A stretch of DNA of 8,321 nt. It comes from Vitreoscilla sp. GTDB taxonomy: Bacteria > Pseudomonadota > Gammaproteobacteria > Burkholderiales > Burkholderiaceae. The position numbers and the translations under genes were made by a program. The stretch spans positions 1 to 8,321 of the forward strand of contig JACMOG010000513.1 in NCBI GenBank assembly GCA_014378125.1, written 5' to 3'. Numbering within the stretch: position 1 is the first letter of the stretch; every line of letters begins with the position of its first letter. Positions 1 to 5,029 of the stretch are shown here, in pieces. The notes under the pieces were generated by a model that did no database searches, was not told where the DNA came from, and was given only the letters and a program-made list of their open reading frames with translations.

Positions 1-598
1 GCACCGTGACGCCCGGCGACTTCATGTCGATCAGCAGGAAGGAGATGCCCGTCTGCGGCTTGCCCTCCGTCGACGTGCGCACCAGGCAGAAGATCCAGTC
101 GCCGTACTGGCCCAGCGTCGTCCACGTCTTCTGGCCGTTGACGATGAACTTGTCGCCTTCGCGGATCGCGCGCGTCTTCACGGAGGCGAGGTCGGAGCCC
201 GAGCCGGGCTCGCTGTAGCCCTGGCTCCACCACACCTCGCCCGACGCGATGCCGGGCAGGAAGCGCTTCTGCTGCTCGGGGGAGCCGAAGGCCATGATCA
301 CGGGCGCCACCATCACCGGGCCGAAGGGCACGATGCGCGGGGCGCCGGCCAATGCACACTCTTCTTCGAAGAGATGGCGCTCGATGGCGTCCCAGCCCGG
401 GCCGCCGAATTCCTTCGGCCAGCCGTAGCCCAGCCAGCCCTTGGTGCCGAGGATCCTGGCCCAGCGCTGCAGGTCTTCCTTGTGCAACCGCAGGCCGGTG
501 TGCACCTTGTGGGCGATGTCTTGCGGCAGGTTGGCCGCTACCCAGGAGCGGATGTCGGCTCGGAAGGCCTGTTGTTCCGGGGTGAAGTCGAGATCCAT
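1..598 (-). CDS. Acyl-CoA dehydrogenase, N-terminal part (C-terminus beyond the window)
   Basis: The minus strand encodes 199 residues of an acyl-CoA dehydrogenase, a flavoenzyme that introduces the alpha-beta double bond into an acyl-CoA thioester and passes electrons to ETF. The start is typical of the family (MDLDFTPEQQAFR). The N-terminal helical domain covers about residues 1-120. The FAD and substrate-contact motif WWSQGYSEPGSGSDLAS lies at about 123-139, followed by VKT and the beta-domain stretch VNGQKTWTT (153-161). The overall pattern recalls the large subunit of pimeloyl-CoA-type dehydrogenases, but the substrate cannot be fixed from this part. The catalytic glutamate region lies outside the window. 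The ATG at 598 is preceded by a good Shine-Dalgarno GGAGA (611-607, 8-nt spacing). The gene is divergent from the J-domain gene and has a 12-bp palindrome at 642-653 in its probable promoter. Confidence 0.95.
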   Translation of the reverse strand, partial: MDLDFTPEQQAFRADIRSWVAANLPQDIAHKVHTGLRLHKEDLQRWARILGTKGWLGYGWPKEFGGPGWDAIERHLFEEECALAGAPRIVPFGPVMVAPVIMAFGSPEQQKRFLPGIASGEVWWSQGYSEPGSGSDLASVKTRAIREGDKFIVNGQKTWTTLGQYGDWIFCLVRTSTEGKPQTGISFLLIDMKSPGVTV

Positions 599-641
599 GG
601 ATGCTGTCTCCGATCGCCTTGGTGGCATATCCGGCGTTTTA

Positions 642-653
642 GCACGATCGTGC
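642..653. promoter_or_regulatory. Palindromic operator candidate GCACGATCGTGC
   Basis: This is a perfect 12-bp palindrome, 44-55 bp upstream of the acyl-CoA dehydrogenase ATG. On the minus strand it is followed directly by TAAAAC (641-636), which with the preceding TGC gives an extended -10 look (TGCTAAAAC). A bound protein would therefore cover the spacer and -10 box. TetR-family repressors of fatty-acid or branched-chain acyl-CoA catabolism use operators of this general shape. Assigning a particular regulator is inference, and no regulator gene lies in the window. Confidence 0.5.
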
Positions 654-677
654 GGAATTGGGTGTCCTGGGGGCGAC

Positions 678-703
678 AAGCCGTTCAGCGGGCAGAACGG
701 TTT
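678..703. repeat. Inverted repeat, 9-bp arms, 8-bp spacer
   Basis: AAGCCGTTC (678-686) and GAACGGTTT (695-703) are inverted copies, with one G-T pair at 680/701 and 8 bases between the arms. The repeat lies 58 bp before the GTG of the J-domain gene. Its right arm runs into the putative -35 of that gene. It could be an operator, or a hairpin ending in a short T run on the plus strand. The sequence does not decide between these. Confidence 0.45.
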
Positions 704-728
704 CGCATTCCGGAGGGCTGGATATCAT
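701..728 (+). promoter_or_regulatory. Possible sigma70 promoter for the J-domain gene
   Basis: TATCAT (723-728) matches five of six positions of the -10 consensus. TTTCGC (701-706) is a weak -35 at 16-bp spacing. Transcription would begin near 735, leaving about 27 nt of leader before the GTG at 762. The -35 is poor, so the call rests on the -10 and its position. Confidence 0.35.
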
Positions 729-761
729 TGAATCTTCGAACATTCGCCCAGCAGGTTACCC

Positions 762-1865
762 GTGCCCCCCGTCCAGACTCTACAGATCGCGCCCGCCGCC
801 GATGCGCCGACGCTCTCGCCCCAGCAAAAGAAGTTCAACACGCGCATCAGGCAGATCGAGCAGGTGCGGCAAAAGCTGCTCGACTGGGAAGCGAGCATCG
901 CCACCTTCAGGAAGGCGCATGGGGAGGTCTTGCGCCCATTGCAGCAGGCGTTGCTGGACGGACGGCGTCGATGGGCCCAAGCGCTGGACGTGGCGCTCGA
1001 CCGGCACGCATGGAGCAAGACCGATCGGGGGACATTGAAAGAACTGCTGCTGGAGGCCGTTGGCGACCTGCTCGAGGGCGGACTCGATGACGAACCCTTG
1101 AGGGCGCTGTTCGAGAAATACGCCGACGTCGATTTCGAGGCGGCGCAGCGTGAGAACGTGCTGGCCCTGAAGGGCATGGCCGAAGCCATGACGGGCCTCG
1201 ACCTGGGCGACGACGACGGCCTCGAATCGGAAGAGGCGCTTTTCCAACGACTGCGCCAGGGCATGGGCGAACATGCGGAAGCCCAGGAGGCTGAACGGAA
1301 AGCAAGACCTCTCAAGGGGCGTCAGGCCGCGGCACAGGCACGGCGCGAGGACGAGGATCGGCGCGCCACGCAGTCGGTGCGAGAGATCTATCGCAAGCTC
1401 GCCAGCGCCTTGCATCCGGATCGCGAGACGGACCCGACGCAGCGCGACGCCAAGACAGCGATGATGCAGCGCGTCAACCAGGCCTACGAGGCCAACAACT
1501 TGCTTGCCTTGCTGGAACTGCAGCTCCAGATCGAGCAGATCGACGCCAGCCACATCGCCAACGCCGGGGAGGAGCGTCTCAAGTACTACAACAAGGTGCT
1601 GGGAGAGCAACTCGACGAACTCAAGGCGGAGCTGCAGCACATCGAGATGGGCTTCTGCATGGAGTTCGGCTTCGGGCCCGGCGCGACGCTGAGCCCGGGG
1701 AAGCTGGGCGCCTTGCTCCAGCGGGTCCGCCTGGACTGGGAGTCGGATCTTGCGGAGCAACACACGGAGCTGCGAATGCTGGAAGATGTCGCGGCGACGA
1801 AGCGGTGGCTGAAGCGGCAGCGCAAGCGATGGCAGGATGACGACTTCGGGTTCGATCTGTTTTGA
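762..1865 (+). CDS. J-domain protein (DnaJ-like co-chaperone, uncharacterised family)
   Basis: The 367-residue product carries an internal J-domain at about residues 203-258. It has the invariant HPD tripeptide at 218-220, a helix II (VREIYRKLASALHPD) and a helix III region ending in RVNQAYEANNLLALLELQL. J-domains stimulate the ATPase of Hsp70 (DnaK). There is no Gly/Phe region, zinc finger or DnaJ C-terminal substrate domain, so this is a class III-type J-protein whose client is set by its own flanks. Residues 20-200 are mostly helical and charged. Residues 262-367 look coiled-coil and end in a basic then acidic tail. The start is a GTG, with a weak GCAGG at 751-755. An in-frame TGA at 729-731 limits extension. 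The gene is followed 49 bp later by a MazG-like gene on the same strand and may be co-transcribed with it. Similar J-proteins are known as hypothetical proteins in pseudomonads and Burkholderiales. The cellular role is unknown. Confidence 0.9.
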   Translation: MPPVQTLQIAPAADAPTLSPQQKKFNTRIRQIEQVRQKLLDWEASIATFRKAHGEVLRPLQQALLDGRRRWAQALDVALDRHAWSKTDRGTLKELLLEAVGDLLEGGLDDEPLRALFEKYADVDFEAAQRENVLALKGMAEAMTGLDLGDDDGLESEEALFQRLRQGMGEHAEAQEAERKARPLKGRQAAAQARREDEDRRATQSVREIYRKLASALHPDRETDPTQRDAKTAMMQRVNQAYEANNLLALLELQLQIEQIDASHIANAGEERLKYYNKVLGEQLDELKAELQHIEMGFCMEFGFGPGATLSPGKLGALLQRVRLDWESDLAEQHTELRMLEDVAATKRWLKRQRKRWQDDDFGFDLF

Positions 1866-1914
1866 CTCGATCCGGCCCGGCCACCAGCGCCGATTCCCGC
1901 TACGCTGCAGCCCC

Positions 1915-2361
1915 ATGATCGACTCGCTTCGAGACCTCGCCGCCCAGTTGAACCGCTTCGCCCAGGAGCGTGACTGGTCGCAGTTCCACTCCCCGAAGAA
2001 CCTGGCGTCCGCACTGGTCGTGGAGGCTGGCGAGCTCCTCGAGCATTTCCAGTGGGCCACCGAGGCCGAGAGCCGGGCGCTGTCTGAGGAGAAGCTCGCC
2101 CAGGTCGGCGCGGAGATCGCCGACGTGCTTCTGTACCTCGTCCAGTTGTCGTCGGCGCTGGGCATCGATCCGATTGCCGCGGCGAACGCGAAGATCGAGG
2201 TCAACGCGTTGAAGTATCCCGTGAGCCTGTCGCGTGGGAGCAGCATGAAATCCACCGAGCGGATTCGACCGATCGACCCCGATCTGGTGAAGCGCGTTCA
2301 GGCACTCGTCGAAGGTGTCGAGGTGGATCTTGACGCGCCGCTGTCGCCGGACGATGAATGA
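1915..2361 (+). CDS. MazG-like nucleotide pyrophosphohydrolase with C-terminal extension
   Basis: This 148-aa protein belongs to the all-alpha NTP pyrophosphohydrolase (MazG-like) superfamily, which hydrolyses (d)NTPs to the monophosphate and pyrophosphate, often as house-cleaning of non-canonical nucleotides. The Mg-binding acidic motifs are visible: E37-x-x-E40 (VVEAGELLEHFQW) and E67-x-x-D70 (EIADVLLYL). Other conserved blocks are RDWSQFHSPKNLA (19-31) and the KYPVSLSRGSS end (100-110). Single-domain relatives usually stop shortly after that block. Here about 35 more residues follow, charged and ending in APLSPDDE. The ATG at 1915 is chosen because homology begins there, although the frame is open back to 1837. 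No clear Shine-Dalgarno is present. TACGCT at 1901-1906, 8 bp before the ATG, could be a -10 box giving a nearly leaderless message. Transcription from the J-domain gene upstream is the alternative. Confidence 0.92.
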   Translation: MIDSLRDLAAQLNRFAQERDWSQFHSPKNLASALVVEAGELLEHFQWATEAESRALSEEKLAQVGAEIADVLLYLVQLSSALGIDPIAAANAKIEVNALKYPVSLSRGSSMKSTERIRPIDPDLVKRVQALVEGVEVDLDAPLSPDDE

Positions 2362-2435
2362 GTGCCTCGCGCCGCTTGCCGACAACGGTCGATCCGGAAA
2401 ATCGTGCGGTCTGGCGCGGCCCGGAGCTGCAGGCG
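2362..2435. other. Convergent intergenic spacer, pyrophosphohydrolase / ATPase
   Basis: These 74 bp separate two convergent stop codons. CGCGCC (2367-2372) and GGCGCG (2413-2418) could pair around inner short repeats, but no T-run follows on either strand. A Rho-independent terminator is therefore not supported. Confidence 0.3.
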
Positions 2436-3587
2436 TCAGTCCAGCAAACCCCGGCTCTTCATCAACTCTGCCAAGCTCTGTTCCTCGAGCGCATATTCCC
2501 CATGCGCAGCGCGCCACGCCAGCGACTTCGCCTGCAGCGCCTCCAGCGCGCTTTGCACGTTGGGAATCTCGATCCTGACTCCGGCTTCCGGATCGATCTT
2601 CGCGAGCTGCTTCGCGTACGCCTCCAGTGATTTCTGCGCGTAGGGCGCGTAATCCTCACCTTGCGTCGCCATCACCCGCAGTACGGCGCCTTGCAGCGGC
2701 GTCAACGCGCGCACGGCCTTCAGCATGGCCTCGTCGGATTCCGCGATGGCGCCGTTGACGGCGTCTTCGAACTGGTCATCGACGGCCCCCTTCGCTTGCG
2801 GTGAGCCGACGAGGTCGTCCAATTCGCCAAGTGCCTGCACGAGCACCTCGGGACGCGAGCCGGTGCGTGCGAACAAGGTTTCGGTTCGACTTGCATCGAG
2901 CGAGTTGGACAGGCCGGTGTTGGCGATGAACCATTCGACGTAGTCGCGTCCCAGCGGCGGGAACGTCTGCATCGCGGCCTTGAAGAACGCCTGATCCTTG
3001 CTCGCGCGCAGCAGCGCGAGCTTGGGGCGGCTGGAGCCGGTCGCCACGATGCGCAGGCCGTGGTGGGCGCTGCTGTTGAGCTCGTCACGAGCGGCCTTCA
3101 GCGCGAAGAGGGCGTTGTTGCCGCCGTCGGTGGTGGCGGCGTGCTGGGCCTCGTCGATCATCAGCACGATGGGCGCCTTGAGTCGATCGGACAATTCGGC
3201 GAGCGCGGCCGCCAGCGTGATGCCGGTTCCGAGGCCGACCTTGGCGACGTCGAAATCAAGGCCGCCGACCGCAACCTTCTCCAGGCCGGCCTTTCGAAAC
3301 ACCTTCAGCAGGCCGCTGTCTTCCTGCGCAAGAGCGCTGCGCACAAGGGACACGATGGCCTGCCCGGGCTCTAGCGCCTTGTCCGCCCACAGGTCGACGT
3401 AGAGAACTGCCGCGCCGCGTTCGATGAGGGCTGGCATCAGGTCTTCGCGGAGGAAGGTGGACTTGCCGGTGCGACGGGGCGCGGCCAGGAACAGGCCGGA
3501 TCGCGCCGGCGCCAGGGGCGCATCGGAAAGAATGCGATCCGCCAATTGCTGAGCAAGTTGGGGGCGGTGGAAGACCGGGTCGATCAT
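2436..3587 (-). CDS. P-loop ATPase (AAA/STAND-like) with probable C-terminal winged helix
   Basis: The 383-aa product is a P-loop ATPase of the kind annotated as AAA-family or archaeal-ATPase-like ATP-binding protein. The Walker A motif is APRRTGKS (36-43), with Ala in place of the first Gly. The Walker B is PIVLMIDEAQH (139-149). A sensor-1-like strand follows (LRIVATGSSRPK, 178-189), then a RTGSRPEVL segment (241-249) like the lid of STAND/ORC-type ATPases. Residues about 296-370 (LTPLQGAVLRVMA through WRAAHGEYALEEQSL) look like a winged-helix domain, suggesting DNA or partner binding. No membrane segment is seen. The ATG at 3587 is firm upstream because an in-frame TAG ends two codons before it. 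The gene diverges from the 221-aa helix-turn-helix gene and converges on the pyrophosphohydrolase. The substrate or target is unknown. Such ATPases occur in DNA transactions, toxin-antitoxin-like systems and defence systems, but nothing here chooses among them. Confidence 0.92.
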   Translation of the reverse strand: MIDPVFHRPQLAQQLADRILSDAPLAPARSGLFLAAPRRTGKSTFLREDLMPALIERGAAVLYVDLWADKALEPGQAIVSLVRSALAQEDSGLLKVFRKAGLEKVAVGGLDFDVAKVGLGTGITLAAALAELSDRLKAPIVLMIDEAQHAATTDGGNNALFALKAARDELNSSAHHGLRIVATGSSRPKLALLRASKDQAFFKAAMQTFPPLGRDYVEWFIANTGLSNSLDASRTETLFARTGSRPEVLVQALGELDDLVGSPQAKGAVDDQFEDAVNGAIAESDEAMLKAVRALTPLQGAVLRVMATQGEDYAPYAQKSLEAYAKQLAKIDPEAGVRIEIPNVQSALEALQAKSLAWRAAHGEYALEEQSLAELMKSRGLLD

Positions 3588-3601
3588 GATCTAGAGAGCC
3601 C

Positions 3602-3630
3602 TTGACGGTGGTTCTATACCGACATATACA
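3602..3630 (+). promoter_or_regulatory. Promoter candidate P1 (distal)
   Basis: TTGACG (3602-3607) and TATACA (3625-3630) are separated by exactly 17 bp, a good sigma70-type arrangement. Transcription would start near 3637 and give a long leader to the ATG at 3801. A TATGGT repeat begins 4 bp after the -10. Confidence 0.4.
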
Positions 3631-3632
3631 AG

Positions 3633-3662
3633 ACTATGGTTCGATATGCTAGCCCCATTCAA
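3633..3662 (-). promoter_or_regulatory. Promoter candidate for the ATPase gene
   Basis: On the minus strand, TTGAAT (3662-3657) and CATAGT (3638-3633) are separated by 18 bp, with four of six consensus matches in each box. Transcription would begin near 3626, about 40 nt before the ATPase ATG. The TATGGT copy at 3635-3640 overlaps this -10, so a protein bound there could affect both directions. Confidence 0.3.
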
Positions 3663-3676
3663 TGCTGGGCGTGAAG

Positions 3677-3705
3677 GTGACTAGAGCACTTTATGGTCTT
3701 ATATG
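3677..3705 (+). promoter_or_regulatory. Promoter candidate P2 (middle)
   Basis: GTGACT (3677-3682) and TATATG (3700-3705) lie 17 bp apart, each with four of six matches. The -10 overlaps the TATGGT copy at 3702-3707 and abuts the one at 3692-3697. Transcription would begin near 3712, past the alternative ATG at 3693, so this promoter would favour the start at 3801. Confidence 0.3.
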
Positions 3706-3741
3706 GTTTTCTACACCGAAACTCATCTCGACGACGACCGT

Positions 3742-3771
3742 TTGACGAGGCGCGCATTGCGCGCGCACAAT
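3742..3771 (+). promoter_or_regulatory. Promoter candidate P3 (proximal) for the HTH gene
   Basis: TTGACG (3742-3747) and CACAAT (3766-3771) are separated by 18 bp. Transcription would begin near 3778, leaving about 22 nt before the ATG at 3801. This is the best placed of the three plus-strand candidates. Its -10 lies inside the palindrome at 3763-3777. Confidence 0.42.
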
Positions 3772-3777
3772 GTGCGC
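3763..3777. promoter_or_regulatory. Operator-like palindrome over the proximal -10 box
   Basis: GCGCAC and GTGCGC form 6-bp inverted arms around AAT. The palindrome is centred on the CACAAT -10 of P3 and lies 23 bp before the HTH gene start. A protein bound here would block polymerase, which is the classic layout for an autorepressor. That the adjacent HTH protein binds it is inference. Just upstream, GCGC-ATT-GCGC (3752-3762) adds further symmetry. Confidence 0.4.
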
Positions 3778-3800
3778 ATCCAAGCTCAACTGCTTTTGAC

Positions 3801-4466
3801 ATGGACGACAACGAATTGAGGCAGCGCGATTCCCGCCGGCTGCGGCTGATGGGCATCGTGGACAAGAACTTTGCCCGTGACAACGTGGCGGTGATGCGGG
3901 CCATCCAGCAGCAGACCGGGCAGGACGTTTCGGTTCGCTCGATTCAGTGCTGGCTCATCGACCCGAGAAAAAACAGCCATCGGGCGGTGCCCGACTGGGC
4001 ATTGCGCGGGCTCGAGGACTTCATCGTGCGCCCCGACAAGCAGGACGAGCTGAAGCGGATGGCCGAGCGGGTGGAGGCGCGACGCGCCATATCCATGCGC
4101 TTCGACTGGTCGGACGACGTCGAGCACTCGCGCGCAGTGGAGATGGCGACGAACGAAGTCGAGGACGAGGCGCGGGAGAACACGCGATGGCGTAACCAGT
4201 TCGGCACTGTCGCAGGCGACATGCTCGTGGCCGAGATGCGCGCGATGCGCAAGGAGATCAGCTCGATGTCGAAAGGACTCGCGGCGATCAGCAGGGCGAT
4301 CAGGGTCTGCGACAGCTACGATGATTTCCGCAAGCAAGCGGAAGACGCGATCCGCGACGCGGATCGCACGGCGCATCACGTGCGCGAAACGCGCGAGGCC
4401 TACGAGAAGGGCGCCGGCGAGTTCAGCAGGCCCGACGGCCTGCCACCGGGCGCCTCGCAGAGCTAG
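3801..4466 (+). CDS. Unrecognised protein with probable N-terminal helix-turn-helix
   Basis: This 221-aa protein matches no family I can name. Residues about 20-76 look like a helix-turn-helix: an AVMRAIQQQTG helix (30-40), a turn, then the recognition-like helix SVRSIQCWLID (44-54), then PDWALRGLEDFI. The layout resembles small Cro-like or phage-type DNA-binding domains. Residues about 80-205 are helical and highly charged, with likely coiled-coil stretches at 140-170 and 175-203, suggesting oligomerisation. The tail is Pro/Gly-rich. The frame is open from an ATG at 3693. I prefer the ATG at 3801 because residues before it are low-complexity Arg-rich and that stretch is occupied by promoter-like signals. 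Neither start has a good Shine-Dalgarno. The gene diverges from the ATPase gene, so it may regulate or partner it. It is convergent with yajQ, with only 10 bp between the two stop codons. Confidence 0.78.
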   Translation: MDDNELRQRDSRRLRLMGIVDKNFARDNVAVMRAIQQQTGQDVSVRSIQCWLIDPRKNSHRAVPDWALRGLEDFIVRPDKQDELKRMAERVEARRAISMRFDWSDDVEHSRAVEMATNEVEDEARENTRWRNQFGTVAGDMLVAEMRAMRKEISSMSKGLAAISRAIRVCDSYDDFRKQAEDAIRDADRTAHHVRETREAYEKGAGEFSRPDGLPPGASQS

Positions 4467-4476
4467 CTTGCCGCCG

Positions 4477-4971
4477 TCAGTCCCTGAAGTTGTCGTACTT
4501 CAACGGCTGGTCCGGAAACTCCTTGCGCAGCAGCGCAATCCCCACCTGAAGATCATCCCGGTTCTTCCCGGTGACCCGCACCGTGTCGCCCTGGATCGAA
4601 CCCTGCACCTTCAACTTGTTTTCCTTGATGGCGCCGACGATCTTCTTGGCAAGCGTGGAGTCGATTCCCGCCTTGATCTTGTACGTCTGGCGCACCTTGT
4701 CGCCGCCGATCTTCTCGATCTTGGCTTCCATGTCGAGGAAGGTGATGGCGACGTTCTGCTTGGTGAGCTTGCCGATGAGCACGGTGCTGATCTGCTCGAT
4801 CTGGAAGTCGCTGTCGCCGATCAGCTGGATCTCTTTTTCCTTCTCCTTCAACTCGACGGCGGCACTGGTGCCCTTGAAGTCGAATCGGGTGCCGATCTCC
4901 TTCTTGGTGGTATCGACCGCGTTCTTGATGGCGGGCATCTCGGGTTCGAGGAGGACGTCGAAGCTGGGCAT
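4477..4971 (-). CDS. yajQ: YajQ family nucleotide/cyclic-di-GMP-binding protein
   Basis: The 164-aa product is a full-length YajQ/UPF0234 protein, matching the usual length of about 160-165. Hallmarks are the MPSFDV start, KEIGTRFDFKGTSAAVELKEKEKEIQL (25-50, only the ends conserved to my eye), DSDFQIEQ (53-60), the GSIQGDTVRVTGKNRDDLQ block (124-142) and the FPDQPLKYDNFRD C-terminus. Members have two ferredoxin-like RNA-binding-fold domains. Some bind cyclic di-GMP or tRNA, and in Xanthomonas and Pseudomonas relatives act as effectors of gene expression; here the function is by family only. It is cytosolic, with no signal peptide. The start at 4971 is fixed by homology, although the frame is open much further upstream across murB. 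It is divergent from murB with 58 bp between, an arrangement I associate with Burkholderiales. Confidence 0.97.
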   Translation of the reverse strand: MPSFDVLLEPEMPAIKNAVDTTKKEIGTRFDFKGTSAAVELKEKEKEIQLIGDSDFQIEQISTVLIGKLTKQNVAITFLDMEAKIEKIGGDKVRQTYKIKAGIDSTLAKKIVGAIKENKLKVQGSIQGDTVRVTGKNRDDLQVGIALLRKEFPDQPLKYDNFRD

Positions 4972-5029
4972 GAAAGGATTTCCGGAGGGCGAAAGGGGTA
5001 GATGGTGCAGGACCTGCGAAAATTCTGCC
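4972..5029. promoter_or_regulatory. Divergent yajQ/murB control region with short palindrome
   Basis: Only 58 bp separate the two start codons, so promoters in both directions must overlap. GCAGG-A-CCTGC (5007-5017) is a perfect 5-bp-arm palindrome. GAAAAT (5018-5023) is a possible -10 for murB, 6 bp from its ATG, which would make a leaderless or nearly leaderless message. No clear -35 box was found for either gene. Confidence 0.35.

Larger units (their letters stand above)
599..761. promoter_or_regulatory. Divergent intergenic region, acyl-CoA dehydrogenase / J-domain gene
   Basis: This 163-bp spacer separates two divergently transcribed genes and contains no ORF worth calling. It holds a perfect palindrome (642-653) close to the dehydrogenase start, an inverted repeat with 9-bp arms (678-703), and a plausible sigma70-type promoter (701-728) facing the J-domain gene. 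Each is listed separately. Confidence 0.6.
3588..3800. promoter_or_regulatory. AT-rich divergent control region of the ATPase / HTH pair
   Basis: This 213-bp spacer is conspicuously AT-richer than its surroundings: 53 of 120 bases are G or C over 3601-3720. It contains three TATGGT hexamers (3635-3640, 3692-3697, 3702-3707), the last two exactly one helical turn apart. It also holds several promoter-like pairs on both strands and a GC-rich palindrome at 3763-3777. This density suggests regulated, possibly mutual, control of the two divergent genes. Confidence 0.55.

Noticed and set aside
1862..1906. TTGACT (1862-1867) with TACGCT (1901-1906) as a promoter for the pyrophosphohydrolase
   Set aside because: The 33-bp spacing is far too long for a sigma70 promoter. 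Only the -10-like element is kept, as a weak remark.
780..2255. 491-aa open frame on the minus strand across the J-domain and pyrophosphohydrolase genes
   Set aside because: It lies antisense to two genes with clear family motifs, has no recognisable domain, and is Arg/Leu/Gln-rich as expected of an antisense frame in GC-rich DNA.
2362..2435. Bidirectional terminator between the pyrophosphohydrolase and ATPase genes
   Set aside because: Only a distant CGCGCC/GGCGCG pairing with a loop of 40 bases and no T-run on either strand.
3693..3800. 36-residue N-terminal extension of the HTH protein (ATG at 3693)
   Set aside because: The extension is Arg-rich and structureless, lacks a ribosome site, and is the same DNA that carries the promoter-like boxes and palindrome.
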